Both the position numbers and the translations under genes were made by a program. A stretch of DNA of 64,000 nucleotides from Mastigamoeba balamuthi (taxonomy: Eukaryota > Evosea > Mastigamoebida > Mastigamoebidae), in the NCBI GenBank assembly GCA_902651635.1, contig CACRSC010000020.1:53886-117885 (forward strand), read 5' to 3'. Numbering within the stretch: position 1 is the stretch's first letter; the number at the start of each line of letters is the position of its first letter. Below, piece after piece: positions 12,758 through 23,235 of the stretch. The notes beneath the pieces were generated by a model, which worked only from the letters and a program-made list of their open reading frames with translations, was not told the DNA's origin and made no database searches.

Positions 12758-13362
12758 TCGCGCGCCGGGGAGAGAGAGTGGGAGAGGGGAGTGGGAGTGA
12801 GAGAGGAGAGAGAGAGGGTTGGGGTTGGGGGGGAGGCGACGGTGTGGAGCGAAAGAAGTGGGGTTGCTGTTGCCGGTAGACAGCGTTGATTTTGTGGGTC
12901 CCCGACGAGAAGATTCTGGCGAGCCCCCGTACCGAAGAGGCATAAGGCTGAGCGTGCACAATTGATCCCGGGGGGTGGAGGAGCGGTGGCGCTGGGGGGT
13001 TTGCGCTCTGCGGCGTTTGGCGCTCGCAAGGGAGTGTGCGTGCGGCAAGGGGGCTGGCCTCGGGTCTCTGTGCCATCCGAAATGGCAACAATGCGGTTGG
13101 GCCATGGACACGAATCATCCCACCGATTGAACAGCGCTTGTTTTGTTCGTTTCATCAGTGCCTCTACCTCGGCCTCTTCATCTCTGTCGTGCTCCCCCGC
13201 ACGTGGACGAGTGGTGAGTCCCCCAGGACAGCCATACTGGAACTCGTGTGGCGCAAGAAGAGCAGCCCTCTGCCTCGCCAGGATCACAGTACCGCCAACT
13301 TCAATCACCCGAGTGCGAAGACGAACGCCCGTGGAACGCAAAGACGCAAAGGGGACCGTGGC
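12758..13362. other. Spacer with purine-rich tract
   Basis: This lies upstream of the Roco start on the minus strand and downstream of the next minus-strand gene. About 12768-12835 is an almost pure G/A tract on the plus strand, i.e. C/T on the coding strand, so it may be a pyrimidine-rich leader or promoter element. No gene is supported. Open frames here are low-complexity shadows. Confidence 0.4.
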
Positions 13363-14019
13363 TCAGCGAGTCTTTACAGTGCCGTTGGTGACGCAGGGGA
13401 CGAGCGAGGGATTGCTCTGCCACAGCAGCTCCATCACGCAGTCGTAGTCGTGCTCGCCCCCCACGAAGTTCTCCACGACGGCGCCCCCGGAGACCCCGAA
13501 CCGCGAGTCCGACGCCTTTCGCTGCTCCCACCACTCGGGGTCCAGCCTCAGCGGCCTGTACTTCTCCCCCGTCGTGGGGTCTGCGTGCATCCCGTCAGCC
13601 GGGGGTATGCGGTAGCTGGGCGCTGGACCGCTGATGCGCTCGAAGAAGTCGCTGGCGGCCGCGTAGTTCCTGTCGGGCTTGAGCCAGTAGACCAGGCCGT
13701 CCTGCTCCTTGGCCAGTATCAGCTGCCTGAACTCCTCCGCGAACCCCATGTAGTGCGTGGGCTGCTTCTGCGACTCGCACTGGCCGCGGTGTCAGGGAGG
13801 GAGGAGGCGCAGGCTGCAGGAGTGGGGGGGGCGCACGATGTCGGCCTGGGAGGCGGGGAAGACCCACCTGCGGTCAGAGCCGAAGAAGAAGACCGAGTTG
13901 GCCATCACCGACGCGGGGACGCACTTGTAGAAGCGCGAGAGGTGCGTGGCGGAGATGAAGACCACGCGCGGAGGCCCGCGGGAGCTGCCCGCGCTGGCCG
14001 CCCGCGCGCAGGTGCTCAT
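13363..14019 (-). CDS. Hypothetical protein, 190 aa
   Basis: I do not recognise the family. Two exons, 14019-13864 and 13779-13363, joined at TGG|GTCTTC and CCAG|TGC, give a continuous frame of 190 residues. The N-terminal third has a hydrophobic strand (RVVFISATHL), then VFFFGSDRRW. The second exon is hydrophilic and rich in aromatic residues (PTHYMGFAEEF, VYWLKPDRNY, LDPEWWEQRK). There is no signal peptide or membrane segment. It sits divergently from the Mo25-like gene across a 144-bp spacer. A near-perfect AGATA..TATCT inverted repeat lies about 32 nt upstream of its ATG, a placement shared with two other genes in the window, which supports the chosen start. Confidence 0.65.
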
Positions 14020-14051
14020 CGAGTAAAATGAAACCGAGCGGAGATATAAAT

Positions 14052-14102
14052 AGATATGCCGTATCTAACGGGAGAGATATCGGGGGGGCGGATACTAGTA
14101 TC
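14052..14102. promoter_or_regulatory. Shared promoter with GATAC/GTATC inverted repeats
   Basis: This 144-bp divergent spacer holds a near-palindrome AGATATGCCGTATCT (14052-14066), a GATATC, and a perfect 12-bp palindrome GATACTAGTATC (14091-14102). Further GTATCT copies lie closer to the Mo25 ATG at 14164. Similar palindromes occur about 30 nt upstream of the ATGs at 34638 and 49018. A core-promoter or transcription-factor site is inferred from position only. Confidence 0.45.
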
Positions 14103-14163
14103 TCTGGTTCGCGCGGGTATCTTCTTCTAGAAGACCAATCCCCGTTGTATCTGCGCGCAAAGG

Positions 14164-15694
14164 ATGTTCTGGAGCGGCAAGAAGCAGAAGACCCCGCAGG
14201 AGCTCGCCAAGGGCATCCACGACGCGCTGACGGACAGGACGTCGGGCGCGCAGAAGAAGATCGCCGAGGAGGCGTCGCGCAACCTCAGCGTGGTCAAGTC
14301 GATACTGTTTGGCGACGCCGAGCACGAGCCCAGCGCAGAGGCCGCCGCGGCCATCGCCAACGAGTTCTACTCCAACGACATCCTCCTGCTCCTCGTCCAG
14401 AACCTCTCCAAATTCGATTTCGAGGTCCCTCCCCCCTCTCTGTGCACCCCACGTCCCCCTCCACCCCCCACGCTTTCTCTTTGGGAGATTCAATTTGGAT
14501 TAAAATAGCAAACGTACTTCCCGCCCCGTCGCTTTTTTAAAAAACTGCGCTACGCGTTTCGCGTCCGCGGGAGGGGGAGCATATGCACGCGCGGGGTTTT
14601 TATTGCCGCTATCCCCGCTTTTCCTTGCGCATTTTCCGTGCCCGGTTCTGTTGTGCACGTTTGCACAAGCGGAATTCGGAATCCCCGCTGCGGGTTTTCG
14701 GTCGATTATTGACGGGGGTGGCTGCCGTTTCCCACGCGACAGGCGAAGAAGGACGTGGCGTACTGCTTCACGAGCCTGCTGAGGAGGTCGATCGGGAACA
14801 GGCTGCCGACGGTCGAGTACGTCGAGCGCAACGCGACGATACTGGAGCTGCTGGTGCACGGCTACGAGGACGCGGAGATCGCCATCAGCGCCGGGTCGAT
14901 GCTGCGCGAGTGCGCCCAGCACGAGCCACTCGCCAGGATCGTGCTCAACGGCGAGTACGTGTGGAACTTCTTCCAGTACGTGCAGGACATCAAGTTCGAC
15001 ATCGCCTGCGACGCGTTCTCCACCTTCAAGGCACCCAGAGAAATATCTCGCCCCGATTCCGCAATCTGGATCAGCTGATATCTCTTTGCCTCGGGGGAAT
15101 GCTCAGGAGCTGCTGACGCAGCACAAGGAGACGGCGGCGATGTTCCTGGAGAAGAACTACGACAGGTTCTTCGAGTACTACAACCAGCTGCTGACGTCGA
15201 GCAACTACGTGACCAAGCGGCAGTCGCTGAAGCTGCTGGGCGAGCTGCTGCTGGACAGGTCCAACTTCAACATCATGACCAAGTACATCAGCTCGTCGAC
15301 CAAGATGAAGATGATGATGGAGCTGCTGCGCGACAAGAGCCGCTCGATCCAGTACGAGGCCTTCCACGTCTTCAAGGTCTTCGTGGCCAACCCCAACAAG
15401 CCCAGCGTCATCCTCGACATCCTCATCCAGAACAAGGACGCGCTCATCCGCTTCCTCGAGAACTTCCAGAACGAGCGTACCGGTACGCGCAGGCATTTCT
15501 CCGACAATTCCGATTCATCTGGCTTGCTTATCGGAGCTTAACTCTGGAATCCTGACCACTTTCCCAAATCTACACTTTGTGCAATTCCGATTCAGAGATG
15601 GAATCCTGACAAATCTCCCCTTTGTGCAGACGAGGAGCAGTTCACAGAAGAGAAGGCGTTCCTCATCAAGCAGATCAGTGCGCTGCACAAGTGA
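14164..15694 (+). CDS. Mo25/CAB39-like scaffold protein
   Basis: Mo25 proteins are helical-repeat scaffolds that bind and activate STE20-family and LKB1-type kinases with STRAD. Exons 14164-14424, 14743-15030, 15107-15482 and 15630-15694 give 329 residues, close to the usual length of about 340. Diagnostic segments are [17 protein letters not shown] at the N-terminus, [76 protein letters not shown] and [15 protein letters not shown] at the end. The second intron (15031-15106) is GC-AG; the join TFK|ELLTQHK matches the family exactly. The third intron contains a duplicated block with two alternative TTTGTGCA-type 3' ends. The gene looks intact. Confidence 0.95.
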
Positions 15695-15973
15695 CCCGTG
15701 TGCCCCGCTGAGCAGTGTGTCCCCCCTGCGGTTGCTGCGCTGCCTCTGTTCAGCTCCCGGCGGCAATCCTCACCACTCCCCCCCTGTTTTACAAGACAAT
15801 ACAGCAACGTCATGACTGATCAGTCGATGCGCCTAATTTAGGTTTCGCTGGTGTACCAGTTTCTGATTCGCCGGCGGAGATATTATCTCAAGCAGGGAAG
15901 ATACTCTTTTTCCACCGGTGCCTTCGGCCCACACCCAACACCCCCTCACCTCCGCCGCGAGCACACCGCCGCG

Positions 15974-17735
15974 ATGAAGACCGCCGCCCTACTTCTCCTC
16001 TGCTTCAGCATCGCCTCGAGCGTGCGCCTCCCCACCCCGCCACCGCTCCCCCGCACGGTACGGTTCTGGCGGTTCTGACGGTTCTCGTCGACGAACCCGC
16101 CGGTGACCGCTGCGCCCCGCTCAGGTCCCTTGCGGTCTGCGGACCCTCGACGCGGCCACAGGCAAGACGTGGGCCTACGACCTGCGCGCACTGTCGCACG
16201 CCGACGGCCAGGGGTGCGGGAGACGTCGCCCTCTGCCCAGTTCAATTGATTCCCGCCCCTCCCCCTCTGCGCTGCCGTGCTGACCACGCGGGAGGGCCCT
16301 CCTCCCCCCCCCCTGCAGAGAGGACATGGCGTTCACGGGCACGGCCAGCACGAGCAGGTACTACCTGAACGTGTGCGGGTCGACGTCGCGGTGCCCCGGC
16401 AGCGCCGCGTGCATGCAGGACGCGCTGTACAACAGCCACGCGCTGGGCGCCCTGCAGTCGATCGACATCTTCCCCAGCGGTGACCCCCCCCAGCCTCCCC
16501 CAGTCCTCAGCCCCCAGCGCACACAGCGGGGGCCCCTGACAGCCGGCTGGCGAGCAGAGACTGCGGAGGCCGGACGCGGGGTCCGGGTGACGTACGGCCA
16601 GGGCGAGGAGTGCGTCGACGAGGCCAACGTGACGCGGGCGAGGACGGCGACGGTGTACGTGGGCTGCACAGAAGTCGAGGGCAGGTCGTGGATCGGCGAC
16701 GTCCGCGAGGGCCTCTGCGACACGACCTACCACGTCTGGTCCGCCTACGCCTGCGCCACAGAGGTCGCGCCCGAGCCCCAGGACAACGACACGGTGCGCT
16801 GGCGCGCCCGCCTCCCCAATTCAATTGAATAGGCGAAACACAAAAACCAAAAGCCACGAGACTGAGAGAACGCAATTGCCACAACAGATGCCGCTCACCT
16901 ACGTGGCGACGGACGTGCGCACGGGCAGGCGCTGGAGCTACAACCTGTCGTCCCTGAACCACCCTCGCGGCTCGGGGTCAGCCCGCCAACATCCCCCCGC
17001 TGGAGCGGTCTGGCCACCGCGTTTCTGACGCTCCTCTCTCGGGGGGCCCCCGCAGCGCGGACCTGACGTTCTCGGCGACCGATACGGGGAGCACGTTCTA
17101 CCTGAACCTCGGCGGGTCGACGCTGAGGTGCCCCGGGAGCGCCGTCTGCGAGCAGGACGCCCTCTACAGGCTCCACAGCTGGGGGCGCCCCGCCACGCAG
17201 GCCATCGGCGTCTACCCCCCTGGTCCGTCCGGCAACAGAGCCCCCGCTGCCTGCGACCCGCCCAGAGCTCACCTCGCCCCGCGCAGACGTCTCGGAGGGC
17301 GTCGTGGTGAGCTACGGCCTCGGCGAGCAGTGCGACGACGGCAGCCTGCGCTCGGTCTCGGTGGCCGTGCGCTGCAGTGCTGGCGCCGAGCGCGCGTGGA
17401 TCGGGGAGGTGCGCCAGGGCAACTGCAGCGACGCCGTCGTCGTCTGGTCCGCCGCGGGCTGCGGCACCGCCCTCGACCCCCCCGCGGGCTCCTCGTCCTC
17501 GTCGTCGTCGACGGCGTCGTCTGCGGTGCCCCCCGCCGGGGCGTCGTCGTCGTCGGTGTCGTCGTCTGAGAGGGGTGACGACGGGCACGGGTTCAGGCTA
17601 TGGTGGGTCATCCTCGTCTGCGTCGCCGCGGCGGCCCTCATCGGCGCGGCCCTCTGGTTCGCGTACAGGAGGTGGTGGCAGCAGGACTGCCAGGGCCTCT
17701 ACACGCCCATCAACTCGAACGAGGACCAGCCCTGA
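15974..17735 (+). CDS. Type I membrane protein with two MRH (mannose-6-phosphate receptor homology) domains
   Basis: Likely a Golgi-to-lysosome glycan-binding sorting receptor or Atg27-like protein; this role is inferred from the domains. Seven exons (15974-16057, 16125-16213, 16319-16479, 16558-16793, 16888-16976, 17056-17222, 17287-17735) give 424 residues. A signal peptide (MKTAALLLLCFSIASS) is followed by two homologous units, each with TW.YDL or RRWSYNL, then YYLNVCGST or FYLNLGGST, then CPGSA.C, then V.YG.GE.C and I.(D/E)VR.G.C. A Ser-rich stalk leads to a membrane segment (WWVILVCVAAAALIGAALWF) and a short tail with YTPIN, a possible Yxx-phi-like sorting signal. The six introns have five different donors, including GTGCGG and GTACGG. 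The second unit lacks the VCG cysteine (NLGG), so the disulphide pattern differs. Confidence 0.82.
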
Positions 17736-17974
17736 ACGCCTCCCGCCTTCCCCCTCCCAACTTCCGACGCCAGGGTCTCCTAAACACACGCTGGCCCCCC
17801 CATCCCCTGCAAATCAGTCAATATAACGCTCTGCCGAACTCAATTTGACAACCGCACCGTTCCTCTGCCTCGCCTGGTGTGTTCTCTGCTCGTGTGCGAG
17901 CCCCAACGACAACGAGCAAACGAATCTCTGAATCTGTTGGTTCACTTTTCACAACCGGAAACAACGCCTGTGAG

Positions 17975-19121
17975 ATGGTTGGCACTGTCGTCGTTGGATT
18001 TGTCGCGGTGGTCGTGGCCGCCGTTGTCCCGCTGGCTCTGAGCGTTGCCCGCGAGGTCCTCTTCGGCTCCGCGGAGCCACTGCCGAAGTCCGGCGTTGTC
18101 CCCGTCCCGGGCGCCGTCGATTTCTGGGACCCCCCGTTTGTCCGCAGGCTCCTCGGCCTCTCTACGCCGCTGGCTGCTCGCCTGCGCGTCCTCCGCACGG
18201 CCCTCCCGTTCATCGTCAGCCGCGTGCGCACAGCGCTGCGCAGGCGCCTGATGATGGCGCGCCGCGAGCCGCAGCCCGCGGAGACTTCGGAGAGAACTCC
18301 GCTGACGCAAAAAGAGGTCGAGGAGCTCGTGCGCGACGCCAAGGACGCCGGCGCCTCGCAGGTGGCGTTCCTGGCGGTGGCTCCCGAGGCCCTCTTCGCC
18401 CACACGCCCGCGCCGTTCGTCTCAGCGCCCCCCCACCGGTCCATTTTCAGTTTTTCTGTTTTATTCTTCTGCTGTTAAGGGAACTGAGAGCACTGAATTC
18501 AATTCATGCACCCCTGACCCCGCCCGCAGCTACGAGCGCTGCGTCGTCGTCATGGTCGAGCCCGACCGTGCGGCTGTCAGGGTGTCGCCCAGCGCCGCTG
18601 CGGACGCTGCCTACGCCGCCGCAGCCGAGCGCGCGGGAATCGTGTGCGCGGTCGTCGAGTCGCGGCTGCGGTCGCTGGGCCACAACGCCGTCGTCGCCCC
18701 GCCGCACGTGGCCCACGTCCCGCTGCTCGCCGAGCGCGCGGGGCTCGGGTGGAGGGGCCGCCACGGCCTGCTGATATCTCCGGGCTGCGGGCCAGCGCAG
18801 GGCGCCGGTCTGGTGTTCACCAACGCTACTGGGCTGCCGCTGTCCGATGGGTCTGCGCGGAACCCGCACAGCTGGATCGGCGAGTACTGCGAGGGTTGCG
18901 GGGCGTGCGCGCGCAGGTGTCCGTCTGGGGCTATCCCCAAAGAGGGGCGGGGGTTCGGGGGGCGGCCCGCGGGAACGGACAGGCGCAAGTGCTTCGAGTA
19001 CATGAGCGAGCACCTGCTCTGCTCCTCCTGCGTCTCCGTGTGCCCCTTCTTCGCTGTCGGCTACGAGGCTGTCCACGCCCGCTTTCACGCCCACAAGGCC
19101 TCCGACAACATGAACTGGTAG
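17975..19121 (+). CDS. Membrane-anchored reductive-dehalogenase/QueG-like 4Fe-4S protein
   Basis: Exons 17975-18438 and 18530-19121 give 351 residues. An N-terminal hydrophobic helix (VVGFVAVVVAAVVPLAL) suggests a membrane anchor. The body has the RdhA/QueG core: YERCVVVMVEPD, a region rich in A/Y ending RLRSLGHNAV, the signature AERAGLGWRGRHGLLISPG, then VFTNATGLPL. Two ferredoxin-type clusters follow: CEGCGACARRCPSGAI and CSSCVSVCPF, with an extra Cys in RRKCFEYM. Bacterial relatives use corrinoid plus two 4Fe-4S clusters, either to remove halogens (RdhA) or to reduce epoxyqueuosine (QueG). Motif order fits RdhA better than QueG, but the protein is shorter than a typical RdhA. Substrate is unknown. 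GC and intron structure match the neighbours, so it belongs to this genome rather than being contamination. Confidence 0.8.
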
Positions 19122-20544
19122 TGGGCCCCTGATGCTCAGCTCTGTCATCCACAGACACAGCACTGAGAACGCCTGTATCAGACAATACAGCCAGAAGGTA
19201 CTTGCCACACGGAGGAAGAGGGAAGCGCCAGGCCTTCTGGTTCCACATTGCGACACAGTTGAGCCTGTGCTCACCCAACTCAGATGAGCAAACACAGAAA
19301 AGCAGGCAGAACACACACTCGTGCATACCCACGTTCGGAGCCTGCCACTCCATTCATCACCATGGAGTTGCACCTGCTCAGACAACTAGCAGCACCAGTT
19401 TCAGTACAATTGAAATCAGAGGTCTCTCCATAGAAAGGGAGCCAATGGGCCCAAGCACAGTGGGGCTTGAAGAGCCAGGAAGAGTGATAGTCAAATTGGG
19501 TGATTGCAAGGGACAGTGCTCTCATGGAGTGAGCTGGACATCGTACCCGAGCTGTAAGATCCCCATCTTCACCTGGAGACTAGCTCAATTGCATCAAAAT
19601 CTTCACTCTTAATTGTTTGGTGCACTGTGACCACTTACACAAAATTACTCACAAGCAGTGGCAGTGTCACCCAGAGAAGCAGGGCCAGGGACATGGCCAG
19701 GGAGGCCAACAGCACACAGTCCTTAGCAACTGTCTTGCAAGATGCTTGACGTTGGAGCCAGTGTGCTGCTCCCTTCATACAGCTTGCCTGCTTGCTTGGC
19801 AAGATGCATGTACTGTCTTCAGCTGAGCTTTGCCTCTTCATTTTCACCTTGTGGGTGTTGGACCCCATGGCAACCTGCAGCAGTGACACTGTTGCAACTG
19901 CTAAGAGTCCTGTCTCCCAGTTCACAATGGTGCTAGATGATATGAGTGCAAAGACAACCATAATTTCAACATAGCAGGATCCAAAAAGAAGCCCTGCAGT
20001 AGCAGTGATGACAGAAGCCCTTCTTGCAGAACTGAAGCCCTTAATTCATGATCCTGCTTAGTGGCTTAAGAATGAAATAGACATCAGCCTTTAAGATACA
20101 CACTCGACAGGGCCAAACACAGCATAGATGCAAAGACCCAGCAGGAGAAGAGAGCCCAGGAGAGGATTGAGCAGGTAAGACACTGAAGTGAAAGAAAATG
20201 TAAGATAATGTTAAGTTGAGAAAACAACTTTAGCAGTATGTTACATCTTACTTTTTCTCTAAGACTGTTAACTGCTCTTAACCATTCATCCAGTAATGCA
20301 AACAAATGTAGTGAACTTCAAGAAGCTGTCTGCTCTGTGGCATGCCATTCAGAATAAGGCCAAGAGGATCATAAAGCTAGAGTAAGTCATTTAGCAGCTT
20401 TTCCAAGGATCAGAGAATCACAAAGCCTAGCAAGAGAAGCAGCTTAAGGACCAGAGTATCACAAAGCTTAAGAGGGAAAACACCAAGCTTAAGTCCATGC
20501 TGTCATTGATAATGAAGCACCTAGGCTTGTGATCCCTTCTTTGC

Positions 20545-21816
20545 TCAGTGACTGAGCAACATGAGCTCAGCTGAGATGTCGTCCCAGTCGATGTCCTTCT
20601 GGTCATCCTGCTGCTCCTCGTGCTGCTTCTCCTGGTACTCCTCCTGCTCAGGGGCCTCAGGGGCCTCAGAGGCCCTGTCCTGCAAATATTCAGTTGTATA
20701 ATCACAAGGAAAGAGCAGTGAAAGGGAAGGGACATACCTGAACAGCAGCAGCCAACTTGGCTGCTGCTTCCTGTTAGCATGCTGCAACCCTGGCAGCAGC
20801 ACGTTGGTGCTACACAGGGTTGCTGATCACGTTGAGGGCATGGAGAGGAGAGACCTCCTCCCTGCACCTTTTGGCTGGCTTGGCCTTGGCTTTCTTCAAA
20901 GCCTCAGCCACCAGCTGCTGAAAAAGTATTAGAAATAACTGATTTTGTGAAATTATGCACATAATGTGCATAATTGAGCATAATTGCACATAATTGCACA
21001 CTACATGCACTACGTGCACTACATGCAAAAGGTACACAATTCGGGGAAGAAAAACCCCCCTTTACTTAAATTCTAACACTACTACAGAGAGGGAAGGAGG
21101 AAATGGGGGAAGGGGAACACACCTTTCTGCCCAGGCTCTTACAGCAGGCCTGGGCCTTCTCCTCTGAGGAGGTGCTCGAGGTGAGCTCCTCCTTAGAGGA
21201 AGAGCTCTCCACACTGCTGCTGGGGGGGCTGCTGCTTGGGCTCCAGCTCTGGCAGTGATGGCGGCCACTGTGCTGCCTTGCTACCCACTCGTCCTTGTCT
21301 TTGTGTCATGCACGCCTGTGGTACTTGTAGTCAGTGTGATGCTGCTGGCGTTCGAGCTGCAGCTCCTCCTTGAGCTGCTCCTGTGACGTTTTTTCCGTTA
21401 GTTTTCGCAAGAAAAACAGGGGGGCAGGGGAGGGAGGAAAAACACACTGTGATTTGGCGGAAACCTGTGTGAAGTGCGTCCACGATGGCAGCAACCGTGC
21501 CACCACCTACATTCACGGGTGCTGCTTGTGCAGCAGGTGCTGCAGGGGCAGCACTCCCTGTTTCCAGAGGCACCCAAACCTGAGAAAAATGGGGGGACAG
21601 GGAAAAAATGTGAAAAACGGGGAAAAACTGCAAAAAATGAGAGAGGGCAGGATGGAGGGCAGGACACACCCCGCCCAACTCCTTCACGAGATGCTGCATC
21701 TGCGCCTCTGACAATTCAGGGATGGGCAGATTTAAGGTGTCAGAAAAAATCAGGCTAAGTGCATCATCACTCCAATCGTTTTCCAGCGAAAAAATCTGAG
21801 AAAACGGCAACGTCAC
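20545..21816 (-). CDS. Multi-exon coiled-coil protein within the island, possible transposon accessory gene
   Basis: Function is not recognised. Segments with plausible splice joins run from an N-terminal piece (MTLPFSQIFSLENDW..., start 21816) through an Ala/Pro-rich exon (VNVGGGTVAAIVDALHT), a Gln/Glu-rich coiled-coil exon (EQLKEELQLERQQHH), a Ser-rich exon, a Lys-rich helix (LVAEALKKAKAKPAK) and an acidic C-terminus (QKDIDWDDISAELMLLSH, stop near 20545). One in-frame stop follows YHRRA, so either an intron is missed or the gene is decayed. It is transcribed divergently from the transposase remnant with about 160 bp between starts. That is the two-gene layout of PIF/Harbinger elements, which carry a transposase plus a DNA-binding accessory protein; assignment to that group is a guess. 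Confidence 0.35.
20936..21035. repeat. AT-rich short-repeat patch (TGCACATAAT/CATGCACTAC words)
   Basis: Repeated words such as GCACATAAT, CATAATTG and ACATGCACTACGTGCACTAC succeed one another for about 100 bp. A related patch with CATGCACTGCATGTGCAT lies near 21832-21850, just upstream of the transposase remnant. They could be element-internal repeats or binding sites; no function is shown. Confidence 0.4.
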
Positions 21817-21978
21817 ATCGGGTCAATCACGTCATGCACTGCATGTGCATAAAACACATTTTGTGCTTGTATCTCATTTATTCATTCGTTAAATACGCAT
21901 TTAGCACATACATCGCTACACATGCTGCACTTGCCAAAAGCCCAGCCAACCTACTTGCCAAAAACCCAGCCAACCAAC

Positions 21979-23012
21979 ATGGTCAAGTCCCAGTACAACC
22001 CCATCATTGCTGCAAAAGTAGCCAGGCAGCAGCATCTCCTGCACAAGTCCATTGCCAAAGCATGCTGGGGGTACCCTGTCCAATTTCTGGAACGGGTATT
22101 TCAGCGTTATGGAGGGCCAGACATCCCCTTGAAGAAGCTGAGAGACCTGCTGGACCTGCTGCTATACTTCAAACACTATGGAGTGCTTGCCTCTGAGATG
22201 TCCCTGGAGGCTCCCGACCCAAGCAACTTCCGGCACATGATAGCTTGACACTGGCTCTATCTGGCAGAGCATGTTAATGAGATGGAGGTAAGGCCCATTG
22301 AAAAATCATCACACAACACAATTTGTATTTCATCTGAATGAAATCAGTATCAATTCACTATTAAATCAATTTATAATTTCAGGGCACGCATGTACCCGTG
22401 TATCAATTTATTCTAAAAATTTAAAACGTGCATTTATCAATTCAATTGTTTATTTATAAATGCATTAACCTGATAACTAATTTTCGAAAAAATGCACAGA
22501 GTGTCTGGAATGCCCGGACTTCTGAGGCCAACAGGCTTCCACCACCCTGGTCTTGTACAATTCACGGGTCTGTGGATGTCAAGGCCATTGACATCTCACG
22601 GCCCCCTCTGCCAGATCTTCAGGTCGTGGCGAACCCCCTTGTACAACCCTTGAACGTCCATGGGGATGCCCTGGGTGTTGACCACCATCTGGATTCACCA
22701 CCTGACCCCCTTCAAGCACGCCTCTCTGTTTGACTCTGTCAATGGGCAAGGAGAACTGCACTCAAGTACACCAGGTTTGAATGCCAGTGGAACCGAGTTC
22801 ATAGGCGCTGGAGAAGCAGGGTAGAGCACTACCTGGGCTTCATGTCCCGATTCAACATCGTGGGCAAGAAGTTCAAGGGGAAGAAGGTGATGAGCAATGA
22901 CCTGCTGAGGTCAGCCATCACAATCATCACGAACCTAGATGCCTGGTACCTCAGTGAGAACCCCCTGTGCCGTATTCCCAGGGAGGCCTGGTTTCCCAGA
23001 CCACCCCAGTGA
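21979..23012 (+). pseudogene. Decayed DDE-type transposase (Harbinger/DDE_Tnp_4-like)
   Basis: The first exon encodes MVKSQYNPIIAAKVARQQ through LERVFQRYGGPDIPLKKLRDLLDL to FRHMIA, then an in-frame TGA, then HWLYLAEHVNEME ending at a GTAAGG donor (22288). The middle (22500-22730) contains SVDVKAIDISRPPLPD-like sequence but is broken by stops in every frame. The last segment, about 22760-23012, reads RRWRSRVEHYLGFMSRFNIV and then LLRSAITIITNLDAWYLSENP. That pattern (Arg-rich, V-E-H, then a helix ending near an N/Y/L motif) resembles the C-terminal end of DDE_Tnp_4 transposases, where the Glu is catalytic. Multiple disruptions make this a non-functional copy. The family label is tentative. Confidence 0.5.
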
Positions 23013-23063
23013 AAAAGCCAAAACAGAGGTTTGACTTGGAAAAAAAAAGTCAGAGCTCAGCGA

Positions 23064-23235
23064 TGAATAATCGCAAAAATGCGCTAAATGCGCTGAAATT
23101 TCGCTACATGCGATTGTTAGCGCTACATGCGATGCATTCGATGGAATTGCATCGCTAAAATAGCGCTACAATCACTACTAGCGCTGAAAAAACATCGCTA
23201 AAGATTTATCGCTCCATGCGCAAAAGTCGCAGTGA
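23064..23235. repeat. GCGCTA/CGCTACATGCG short-repeat patch
   Basis: A run of variants of GCGCTAAA, CGCTACATGCG and ATCGCTAAA directly follows the transposase C-terminal segment. Some units occur in opposite orientation. This looks like a degenerate subterminal repeat of the element, which would place its right end near 23235. Confidence 0.4.

Noticed and set aside
17975-19121. Bacterial contamination as the source of the RdhA-like gene
   Set aside because: It has a phase-matched intron, host-like codon use, and lies inside a run of spliced host genes.
19280-20305. Small open frames in the first part of the low-GC island
   Set aside because: Short, no family motifs, no matching splice context.
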